Source of the DNA: Phlyctochytrium arcticum
Taxonomy: Eukaryota; Chytridiomycota; Chytridiomycetes; Chytridiales; Chytridiaceae
NCBI GenBank assembly: GCA_025602905.1
Contig: JAHLKI010000007.1
Coordinates: forward strand, 186,001-250,000
DNA length: 64,000 bases
Direction of reading: 5' to 3'
Shown: positions 12,821 to 21,669 of the stretch, in pieces
How positions within the stretch are numbered: position 1 is the first letter of the stretch
How the letters are laid out: each line of letters starts with the position of its first letter
Made by a program: the position numbers and the translations under genes
Notes under the pieces: generated by a model
The model's database searches: none
What the model saw: the letters and a program-made list of their open reading frames with translations, nothing else
Told to the model about the DNA's origin: nothing

Positions 12821-14174
12821 TTGTTGCTGCTGCTGTTGCTGCTGCTGCAATTGCTGTTGTTGCGGTTGTTGTTCCTCTTGTTGATGCTGAAGAGACACTT
12901 GCTGATGAGACTGGACTTGTTGGTGCTGCTGATGAGGTGGGGACATCTGAGGCTGTTGCTGTGGGTGGTGTCCCAATGGCGATGGATGGTGCACGTTGGA
13001 CGACGATACGGTTGATTGTTGCGGCGAATGCGGCTGCTGTTGTTGCTGTTGTTGATTCCCCAATGGTGGCCTTTGTGGTACATATTGTTGTTTCATGAAC
13101 TCCATCATATTTCGCATCATAGCTTGCTGGATGTTTTGTTTGCGGCGGCTTTCGGTAAATTCTCTCATCAAGTTGTTGAAATTATCATTCAGCCGCTGCA
13201 GTTGCTGAGCCATATCTGCCTGGTTTAGATGCATCATTTGCATTTGTGCCTGTAAATCGCCGGCCTCGCGACGAAAAGATTCTGATTCCACAGACTTTCG
13301 CTTGATGTCATCCAGCAGTTGCGGGCGGTCTCGCAGAAATTTCGTGTGGGAGAACTCCCAGATCTGATTTTCCGCTAGAGTACGGCTGCCTCTAGGCGAT
13401 TTATTTACTTTGTGGAAACCGTACATGTTGAGTTGCCGTACGAAGGACGAAAAGTTATTGTGCTTGAAATCTAAATCGCGGAAAACTTAAGTATAAACAT
13501 TCTCGACACGTGCAAAAATCATCCAAAGAGGTACTAACGTTTTGGGAGGACTTCCCGAGAGAACTCCAGCACATTACACACGATGAACGAGGTCCCCGAG
13601 TAGTTCCATGAGATCAAATGCTGATATTGCTTATCCACCACCATGCTAAAATTGGATATCATGGTCAGTAATGAAACGAGAGCTGCCGGGACAAGGAACA
13701 GCATTACTTGTGAAGTTTATGCACAAACTATATTTTGAGACATCAGAGTTGGGTTTCACGAACAAGAAGACGAGAAATATGCTTACATTTTCCCTCGAAG
13801 ATCCATTGTTAGCACGCGTTCGCGGAGACTCATCAGTGGGTCCCTCAGAGGGACTGGTAAATGGAGGGCTGAAGGGAGTTGTGGAGGGTGACATAAAGTC
13901 CGCCACGTTGCTCACAGGCGACATTGCATTCACCATTGGCGAAGTCATGGGACTAGGCACTGTTGGCGAAAATGATTGAGCGGCAGTGGTGGCGGTCGAC
14001 GTCGCAAGAAAGTAAGCATGCTGAGCAGCAGACAATGCGCTAGCGGGCGGACCTGTGGATTCCAAAGATCGGCAATACATGAGAGCGTTAATAGCAAGCT
14101 CTTGACACTGAAAAATAAGTCTTGTTCACTATACCTGGCTTGGCAAACTGTGGCAGCGGCGCGTTGGAAGACAT
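12104..14174 (-). CDS. HSF1: Heat shock transcription factor with polyglutamine tract
   Basis: Trimeric transcription factor that binds nGAAn repeats and activates chaperone genes. The winged-helix DNA-binding domain is spread over four exons: a 20-base microexon (13708-13727, FVHKLH), then [22 protein letters not shown] ending EFSREVLPK, then [22 protein letters not shown], then [13 protein letters not shown]. The region after it is predicted coiled coil for trimerisation ([17 protein letters not shown]). It is followed by a Gln-rich region with 25 uninterrupted Gln, and a Ser/Pro/Asn-rich C-terminus. The N-terminus before the domain is Ser/Pro/Thr-rich. The start at 14174 ([13 protein letters not shown]) is joined to [11 protein letters not shown] by an intron. 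An in-frame ATG at 14471 could extend it, but that stretch looks non-coding. Confidence 0.9.
12773..12847 (-). repeat. CAG/CAA trinucleotide run encoding 25 glutamines
   Basis: Seventy-five bases on the minus strand are all CAG or CAA codons inside the HSF reading frame. More Gln codons, broken by Leu, Pro and Thr, lie on both sides. CAG and CAA are mixed, which usually makes such a tract more stable than a pure CAG run. On the plus strand the same bases give misleading Leu-, Val- and Ala-rich frames. Confidence 0.95.
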
Positions 14175-15485
14175 TGCCCAAAGGACGGTCCGCAAAAGAC
14201 TGTGGATGGGTTGCAGTGTACTAGATCTTTTCAGGTAGATCTGGCGGTAGATTTCCCTAGTGGAACGGAAAAGGATTGCAGGAGTTTGGCAAAGGTTTCC
14301 GGCCAAAGATTGCAGGAAAAGACTGTGGATTCGCCGCAGGATTTCGCCATGCTGGTGCTGGGAGAGCCCCGCGTCACGCCGCTGCGTTTGGGCATCATTT
14401 ACCCATAACGGGAAGCTGGATTTCCTTTTACCGCCCAGCTGGAAGGGTTTTCGCAGGTTTTTGAGAAGCATGATCGGGAGGGATTCAGGTCGAAAACAAT
14501 CACCTGGCGGCAGTTTCCATGCTCATGCCCGTGAGAAGCACTTCAGTTTTCGACGAATTCTTGGTCGGTGCGAAATCGCGTGAGGAGGAAATGAACTTGG
14601 AAGGAGGATGTTGGGGGGAGAGGACAACGGCGATAGTACCCTCTGCGCATCAACCGAAATGTCAGAGAATTTGGATGAAAGTCATGTAGGCCGCGGTGAC
14701 GAGGAAGCGTCGACGGGATGGACGTGACAAATGCTCAGAGGCTCAGAACGATGGGATCGCATCCAATGTACTTCTAGGGACCGACTGAAGTTGTCATTTG
14801 CGGACATCTGTTTGGCAATACCGGCTCAGACACCTCTGTGCTCAAGGCCACAACGATATACACTTGTGATGAATTTTCGTGCTAAGATGAAGCGTTTCCC
14901 ATTGTTCTATCTGGCCAACGGCCGCGAGGGCATGTGAGTGTAAGTCAAGATACGGAAGAAAGCTGTGCTCAGGTCGAGGGCAAGCTTTGGCAACGTTGCC
15001 GCCTCCCAAAAAGCAAGGCCAAAGGATATATATATTAGAATCTCATTCACCATCCCTGGCATCCACCGGAACAATACCCATAATGCAAGCAACGAGCAGA
15101 CATACGCACAAGATTTAATGACAATATGATGGCTGTTCAGTGAGATCTAAACAGAGGTCTTGAGATTCAGGAAAAAGGCTCATAAACGCGAGTACTATCG
15201 CAGGTATGAGGCGTTGGTGAACATTCTCTTATGAAGTGCGTGAGAAAGGATTGAAATCCTTGTAACAGTCAGGTGGGCCCATGCAGCTTGGCGCGAACGG
15301 GATTGGATTAGAGAATAGTAGCTCTCGATTTGCTTGCATTGCGCTCGATGTCTTGAAGCGGAGAGACTTCGAGAATCCAGACGAATCCATGCTCTTTCCC
15401 AGGGGGCATTCGGTCGCGAGGTAGCTGTCTTCCACCGCGACCCCAAGCGCGGTGTCCTTCAGGTATGTAGAAGGCTTACATCTTC
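14175..15485. other. Gene-poor interval between HSF start and ENY2 stop
   Basis: This 1.3-kb stretch should hold the HSF promoter and the ENY2 3' region, since both genes are on the minus strand. I recognise no gene. A short motif, AAAGACTGTGGAT, occurs twice (about 14197 and 14314). A minus frame at about 15229-15435 is open (EDSYLATECPLGKSM ... DFNPFSRTS) and has a protein-like composition, but it lacks an ATG and a recognisable family. I saw no convincing heat shock element. Confidence 0.4.
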
Positions 15486-15931
15486 CTACGTCTGGTCATG
15501 ATCCTGCAAAGTTTTCTGTATCCGGAGCAATAGATCCGCCTTGACACTTTCTGGCACCATTCCTGTGCAGTGATTAGTTTATGTCATCCTTTCCGATGCG
15601 AAATCGCCTTACCACGTCCTTTGGGCGTGAGTTCTTGAACAAGATCATCTACATCGATCTGCTCAATGGGCCGTGTTGCCATCATCTCTACACATCTGTT
15701 AGTTGCGCAATCAATGTATCCCGCTCACTCCATCCTACGCTTTGCATACGCCCTCATTTGGTCTCGCCACCCACACTCCGCTAATCGTTGCCGTAGATAC
15801 TCTTTCAAGCTAATCATCCAACTTAGAGTGATTCGTTGTCATTGAGGCGATGTATGTCTTTACCGGTCCTTTTCACCGCTCCGTATCAGCTTTTGATCCA
15901 AAACAGACTGAACAGTTTGTCGATCTTGCAT
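15486..15931 (-). CDS. ENY2: ENY2/Sus1, SAGA and TREX-2 subunit
   Basis: Small helical protein of the SAGA deubiquitinase module and the TREX-2 mRNA export complex. Four small exons (15931-15864, 15809-15739, 15687-15613, 15562-15486) join in frame to 96 residues. No exon is long enough to be found as an ORF. Family landmarks are SGEKDRLKEYLRQRLAECGW (human GERERLKELLRAKLIECGW), then IDVDDLVQELTPKGRG, then MVPESVKADLLLRIQ, matching human VTVDDLVAEITPKGR and VPDSVKKELLQRI. All three introns have GT-AG ends. It is divergent from ARL2, with 225 bases between start codons. Yeast SUS1 is also unusual for having two introns. TAF10, another SAGA subunit, lies 4.4 kb away. Confidence 0.92.
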
Positions 15932-16156
15932 TGTATCCGCGGCTTCGAGCGCTCAATGGATCCTCCCAAGTATGCCTTGGGCCACAAAAGTGTATGGAAC
16001 CAAAAATTATGATATTGGAGATTTTAGGTGGGATTCGTGAGAGATTTCACTTTATCAAAAGTCAGGTCAAAAGTCTTTCGTGACCTCGACAAGAGCCGCG
16101 CAGCGTCTTTCACTCACAGATCGTTTTGACGATATTGATAATTCAGAATTAGCATA

Positions 16157-16940
16157 ATGGGCCTGCTGACAGTTCTGAGAAAGATAAAGCAGAAGGAAAA
16201 GGAAATCCGTATCCTTATGCTGTAAGAGTGCCTCGCTTTGTCTGTAATTTCAAATCGCTCACAAGATCTCCTTCTAGTGGGCTCGACAATGCCGGCAAGA
16301 CAACGATATTAAAGCGAATCAATGGCGAAGATATCTCGACTATCTCTCCCACATTGGGTTTCAATATCAAGACCTTGACCCACAGAAAGTAGGCATTTTC
16401 CTCTCTGATATTATATTATGACCAAGGACTTATCGTGCCCTTCAGCTTCAAATTAAACATCTGGGATGTAGGAGGTCAAAAGTCTATCCGCACGTACTGG
16501 AGGAACTACTTTGAGCAGACTGATGGGCTAGTGTGGGTGGTGGACAGTGCCGACCGGCCGGACCGGTTAAGGGATTGTAAAAATGAACTTCACGGACTGT
16601 TGCAGGAAGAGGTAGAATATTGTTTATCCGACTCTCTACTCGTTTGCTTACTTTTTCCTCAGAGACTTGCAGGGGCCTCATTGCTTATTTTTGCAAATAA
16701 GCAGGATCTGCCAGGTGCACTACCCTTTGACGAAATTGCAAATGTATGTTGTCATCGGTCAAAATTTGTGAGCATCTATCTGACACTGAACACCCAACAA
16801 CACAGATCCTAGATCTTAAATCCATTCTCACACATCATTGGCATATAGTGGGCTGCAGCGCCGTAAGCGGAACGAACTTGCTCACCGGCATGGACTGGGT
16901 AGTGAACGACATTGGCTCTCGTATATTCATGTTAGAGTAG
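16157..16940 (+). CDS. ARL2: ARL2, Arf-like GTPase for tubulin folding
   Basis: Small GTPase that works with tubulin cofactors C, D and E in assembling alpha/beta-tubulin and with effectors such as BART. The product opens [18 protein letters not shown], nearly the human ARL2 N-terminus. It has the P-loop GLDNAGKTT, switch [13 protein letters not shown], switch [19 protein letters not shown], and the base-recognition motifs NKQD and CSAVSG. There is no N-terminal Gly-Ser/Cys pattern typical of myristoylated Arfs beyond Gly2. Five or so exons with introns of 50-70 bases. The stop at 16938-16940 is 79 bases from the stop of convergent TBCC, a partner in the same pathway. Confidence 0.96.
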
Positions 16941-17019
16941 GGTCAGAAAGTTATTTGCATTAGAAGAGGAGAGCGGAATTCATGGATGGGGGCGCGGGTA
17001 AAGGAAGGGGGAGTATGGA

Positions 17020-18294
17020 TTAAGTCGTGGACTCTGGACTGGGATCAAAGTTCTTCCGAGGGAGGACCTCGCGTAACACATGCTCTGGCTCGTGGGTTTC
17101 ATCGTCAAACTTCTCGCGGTTCAGTTCGGCCAGCTTCACCCAGTCCAGAACTGGCTCCGATTCACCCACCAACCGCCAATTCGGACTTTTGACTTGTCGC
17201 AGCCAGCTAAAGTCTTCAATGTTGTGAAGCTGATTAGTGCTTGGACTCGTATCGAGCTTGGCGGCTTCGAACAAATCCGCCAGGCGGCTAGATGAGGCAC
17301 ATAGCCGCTCTACTGGGTATGGCGCAAACGTCAGATCTGTGCAATCTTCGATGATGGGATGGGACGGCAAGTGCAAGTAGATGGCTGTAGTACGGGTGTG
17401 ATGCATACGAAACTTTTGAGCAAATAAGAGGGTTACGATTGTTGTCTATGTAATCAAAGACCAAATTTGCAACATTTACCTGCCGGCATGCTAAGAGCAT
17501 CACGCAGTTTTCACAATCCTCTATTAGAACCGATCCGCTGACTGGGCCGATGATGACAAGGGTATCTCGTAGGTGCTTGACATGCAACGCGGCCACGGGA
17601 GATGTGATGAAATTCAGGATGCATTGGCTCAAGTTGGAAAGATAGTAATCCTTTGGAGTTAGAACCACGCCATCGCTAGAGGATGGCGGAGTCGGTAATG
17701 CGATGTACTTGTTGTGATAATCGGATATGGTTCTCGAATGAGCGTTGGGACCTGTCGCAAATTAGGCATTTCTCGCTTAAGGGGACGCTTCGCCAACTTA
17801 CTGGGTTGCCTTGAATTGGTGTTGTCAGAGGATGCGGCCTGCGCATCATTCGTGACATTGGGTATATTCTCAACTTTCGGTAGATCTTTCGCGGACACAG
17901 AAGGCTGACTACTAGCCTTTCTCGCAAAAGAGAACTTTGATCGTGCGGGTGTCACCTTGGTCAAATCATCTTGCAAGTCGCGCAGTAACTGTTCTCACAG
18001 ATTAGAGTTGTGTGCGATTTTGATGAGTTGTGGGCGAGCACCTGTCCACATTGGCGCACATCGTATTGCGGTAAAAATACGGTTGCCTCCGTGAGCTCCT
18101 TCTGCAAATCCCTCATGCGCAGAAGAATTTCTTGACGGTTGCTGGCAGGTTGTGCTACCTGCTGTGTAAGATCTATAGGGCAACGGTGAATCATAGCGAC
18201 ACACCGCAACCAATGTGTCTCACGGACTTGCACACTTTTCCTTCAATTCCGAGCAGAATTGAGCCGCCTTGCTTTTGATGTCTTGGTCGTCCAT
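17020..18294 (-). CDS. TBCC: Tubulin-specific chaperone C (TBCC)
   Basis: Cofactor C acts as GTPase activator for beta-tubulin in the TBCD-TBCE-ARL2 machine, releasing folded tubulin dimers. The N-terminal helical part shows LLRMRDLQKELTEATVFLPQYDVRQ (human LQGLQKLINDSVFFL..YDLRQ). The C-terminal C-CAP beta-helix shows KDYYLSNLSQC, VIIGPVSGSVLIEDCENCVMLLAC, an RQFRMHHTRTT block containing the conserved catalytic Arg, and IIEDCTDLTFAPYP, then FSWLRQVKSPNWRL. Five exons. ATG chosen at 18294, with a divergent promoter to PET117 (191 bases). Its position next to ARL2 supports the assignment. Confidence 0.93.
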
Positions 18295-18485
18295 AATCGG
18301 ATCTGAAACCGTCATTTCTCGGAGTCGGAGGGCGGAGGAAGGTGAAGGTCATCTTCATAAAGCCAGATGGGGTAAATGAAGCACATATTTCGGAATCGGA
18401 ACTTCAAAATCGGCAAGAGGGAGCAGGAAACTCCCAGAAACTAATTCTTGCGAACTGCTAACGGACAAAGCGCGTTCTTCACATA

Positions 18486-18773
18486 ATGTCGAAGCGGGCC
18501 AAAACAACGTTTATGCTCTCCTGCGTCTTTACTCTCGGCACGATAAGCGCCGTGCACCTCATGAAGGAGAGGGATTCCCAGGTATGAACTGTCCGACGAC
18601 TTTTTTAGGAACAAACGCTAATTGAAACTCAGACTCGACGGGTGGGAATCGACCGGGACGACGAGAAGCGAGCCCAACGGAGAGAAAATGTTCGGGAACT
18701 GGAGCGACAGGATGCTTTACGGAAAGAGTTGGAGCAAGGACAGAACGTTGTTGAAACTTCGCCGACAACATGA
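18486..18773 (+). CDS. PET117: PET117, cytochrome c oxidase assembly factor
   Basis: Small mitochondrial inner-membrane protein needed for complex IV assembly, acting with Cox15 in heme A synthesis in yeast. Two exons give about 78 residues. The first encodes a short basic start and one membrane helix (TTFMLSCVFTLGTISAVHL). The second is a charged helix (IDRDDEKRAQRRENVRELE). Human PET117 has the same layout and the DIERQIRKKENIRLL motif at the matching place. One 50-base intron starts at 18582. Divergent from TBCC; the kelch gene follows on the same strand after 140 bases. Confidence 0.82.
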
Positions 18774-18913
18774 CCTTTCAAACCATTCCCTCTTGTCTAC
18801 ATTCACCCATGTACATAATACTTCCCACTTCTACCCTCTGTAACAAAGAACCTGACTCCATTTGTTCGAAGTTGTATACCAATCATTATAAACAAAACAC
18901 GCGTTCGCGTTTG

Positions 18914-20284
18914 ATGCATGAGCAACCAGAGACAGTGATCTTGTTGAGCAGCGGGGAAATGGCTGCCAGCGGAGCTTCTGGGGTTTGGAGATCACGAATC
19001 AGCAGCAATGTACCGTCGCCCCGCGTTGGGCATACCCTATCATATGTGCCTGGGACTAGGGAGTGCGTTCTCTTTGGAGGTGCTAGCCATGAGGCCGGTT
19101 TCAGCAACGACGTGCACATCTTGAACTTGGGTAAGGGAACGGTTTGCCAAAAATTACTAGGGAACCTATCTTGATCAGCATAGAGATATAGGTTCTTCCG
19201 AATGGCGGCCTGGTGTACCCAAAAACCAGAATCTTCAGAAGGCCCCACCGCGTTATGAGCACTCGGCCGCGATAATAGAGCGAAACAATGGAAGCATGGA
19301 TTTGCTCGTTATGTTCGGTGCTGGTGATGAAGGGTTGACGGATGATGTATGGACCTTGGACCTACGTACGAAAGCCTCAAGATGTGCCTGATGGATCCAT
19401 CTAAACTTGATGTAGAAACATATCAATGGACATCAGTGACCACAAAAGGAAAGAAACCTTCCCCGAGAACGTTACACTCAATAGGTCACATAAGTACAGA
19501 GATAGCAGGGCGGAGACGTGATCGACTATATGTCTTTGGGGGAGGAACCAGTGCGGACGAGGCCGTTTCTGACAGCAATACGTATTGTCTGGACACAAGT
19601 AAGCATCCATCACCAACAGCTTAGAATCATCAGCATTTGACAATCACTAGGTACGATGTTATGGATACAGGTTGCGTCTGGAACGCATTCGCCATGTCCT
19701 CAACCCCGTCTCGGCCATACCCTTACAGCCATTGGGGACAAAGTGTACATGTACGGCGGAATGAATGGCGATATCACATTCGACGACCTGTGGATATTTG
19801 ACACATGTCTGTTTTGTATCCTCTTCTATCTTACCTTTATGATGGGCTCATGTGTTCTGCAGTGAAAAATGCCTGGACTTTAGAGGACACCAGTGGAGAC
19901 AACCTACCACCCCGATCGGGGCATACTGCTACAGCGGTCGGTGATCGGATAGTGTTTTACGGCGGCTTTTCAAAGCAGCCTGTCCCAAAAGTCTTTGACG
20001 ATGTTATTGTATTTGACACTCGTAAGTTGCTCTTATGGACATGCATTGCGCATGCGACTAACTTGCGTGTAGGCACCAACAACGTACTTATGCCCTCTAT
20101 AGCGGCGGAGCCCCCTGGTGCACCATGTGGTTTGATAGATCATGACGCTTGTTCAATTCATCATCTTGCAATCGCGCCAGCCGATTCCAAAGCTGAAGAC
20201 AACACCAATTCCGTACTACTTTTTGGAGGAATGGATTTAGGTGGAATGTACAACTATCTATTCGAGCTAACGTTTTCATCTTGA
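18914..20284 (+). CDS. RABEPK: Kelch-repeat protein, RABEPK (p40) type
   Basis: Six-bladed kelch beta-propeller most like human RABEPK, a Rab9 effector in endosome-to-Golgi transport. Successive blades show PRVGHTLSYVPGTRECVLFGG, PRYEHSAAIIERN, PRTLHSIGH ... YVFGGG, PRLGHTLTAIGDKVYMYGG, PRSGHTATAVGDRIVFYGG, and a last blade with IDHDACSIHHLA and LLFGGMDLGGMYN. The Gly-rich VFGGG and the degenerate last blade match RABEPK order. Each blade tends to be followed by an intron of 45-70 bases. Kelch families are hard to separate by eye, so the orthology is less certain than the fold. Confidence 0.8.
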
Positions 20285-20369
20285 CGCAAACGTTAGACCC
20301 CCGCAATTTAAAAGAAAAAACTAATATATACATATGCAACAAGTTTTGAACTTCGGATACAAACCCCAA

Positions 20370-21071
20370 TTAGAGATAGTACTCGGGTTTTTTGACATTG
20401 ATTCCGTGATCCGCCAGAGCAAGCGACAGGTCCTCCATCGTCAGAATTGTTCGCTTGTCTTTGATCGCACCTTTCCGATCTTTCGGCTGGGGACCTTGGC
20501 CTCGAATCTTACAGTACTGCAGAGCATCTACAGCAATATCGGAGACAAACTTTTGGGCTGCCAGTGCGAGAAGCCGCTTCACCCGGACGTCATCACATTC
20601 GAAGCCTGACCGTGAGAGGTAGTGGTCCGTTACAATGTCTGGTATCTACATACCCATCAAACTCGTCAATGTAACCCATCAATCACATGCAGGCTGTAAC
20701 CCACTTACCACCGGCCGGTACTCGTCCAGTAGGAGAAGAAGCTCTGCTAGGCTACGATCCTTCTTGACGCTTTCTTTATCCCTCTTTGTTCGTTTTCTTT
20801 GTGACTCGGCCGTCTCCTCTTCCTCGGCAAGTTCGGCATTGTCATCCACCGTCAGATCCATAGCAGAATCATCTTTGGTGTCTTGCGTCTGACCAGCGCT
20901 TTCGGCCATATCAGTGGGTTTTGCCCCTGAATCGTCGCCGGCAACTAAATCCATTTGCCGAGACGAGTTTGGAGTTCCCTTTTCGGCATCTGAAGAAGCG
21001 CTGCTGCCTTCTCCGAGAGTAGGCGGATCTTGTCGTTCACTTTTTGGGGTTTCTGTCCCTATTGAAGACAT
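20370..21071 (-). CDS. TAF10: TAF10, TFIID and SAGA histone-fold subunit
   Basis: Shared subunit of TFIID and SAGA that pairs through a histone fold with TAF3, TAF8 or SPT7. The N-terminal half is acidic and Ser/Glu-rich with a basic KRTKRDKESVKKDRS patch. The conserved C-terminus reads LLLLLDEYRPV|IPDIVTDHYLSRSGFE across one intron, then RVKRLLALAAQKFVSDIAVDAL and LTMEDLSLALADHGINVKKPEYYL, close to human LTMEDLTPALSEYGINVKKPHYF. ATG chosen at 21071; an upstream in-frame GTG is not a start. The stop is 85 bases from convergent RABEPK. Confidence 0.93.
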
Positions 21072-21295
21072 TTTGCGGTTTATGCTGGGCAAAGAAATGC
21101 CAAAGATTCTTTGCTGGCTGGATGACACTCAAAACTCAAAAATGGGTTAGGGCTCAGAATATGCCCATAATTTCGGACCCGGGCTGATTCTCCGCTCTCG
21201 AGGTCCGACCTGGAAAACATCAATTGAATGGGTCCCAGCGGAAAGAAACGCCAGACGTCTCCGCCCACCGGGTATGTATCTGTAATGTTGAGTAG

Positions 21296-21445
21296 ATGAC
21301 TGCCGGTATCTGGTCAACCAAAAAATTTACGCATTTGCAGAGTGAAATCCTTGATACATTATTTCAAGCGCGTGGGTCCCCAGAGGCGGTAGGTCAACGG
21401 AACTCTCGTATGATACGGGAAACTGAATTACTGTACGATCTCTGA
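21296..21445 (+). CDS. Small unrecognised ORF or first exon upstream of the CANIN gene
   Basis: An ATG at 21296 opens 49 residues (MTAGIWSTKKFTHLQSEIL..., ending ELLYDL). It lies 224 bases from the divergent TAF10 start and ends with a TGA. Possible donor sites inside it (GTAGGT near 21390 and GTATGA near 21407) would let it splice to the exon that opens just before 21567. It might then be the true N-terminus of the next gene. I recognise no family; it could also be chance. Confidence 0.3.
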   Translation: MTAGIWSTKKFTHLQSEILDTLFQARGSPEAVGQRNSRMIRETELLYDL

Positions 21446-21669
21446 AGGTCTTCGCTGGAGGTGGAGGTTATCCAGTCATCCTCAAATGTACGAGGTCGAG
21501 GTAAGATGAGCATGCAATTGACCAACCTACAAGCGTAAACAATAGAATGAAAACTTGATTAGAAGCACAAAATGTCAGCAGCAACACCACTGAGGAAAAG
21601 CCTCGACAACAACCCCATGCCAAGCGTCGGCGTGTAGATGGCGACGACGACGGGGAAAGTACTCCCCCA

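Noticed and set aside
12562..13098. Long plus-strand Ala/Val-rich and Leu-rich frames
   Set aside because: They are the antisense reading of the CAG/CAA glutamine tract of HSF, not genes.
14174..14471. N-terminal extension of HSF from an ATG at 14471
   Set aside because: In frame, but the added residues are Arg/Leu/Gln-rich without family resemblance, while the ATG at 14174 gives a normal short start joined by a clean intron.
15195..15446. Minus-strand 68-83 codon frames after ENY2
   Set aside because: Both start at GTG or TTG, not ATG, and match no family. Kept only as a note in the interval entry.
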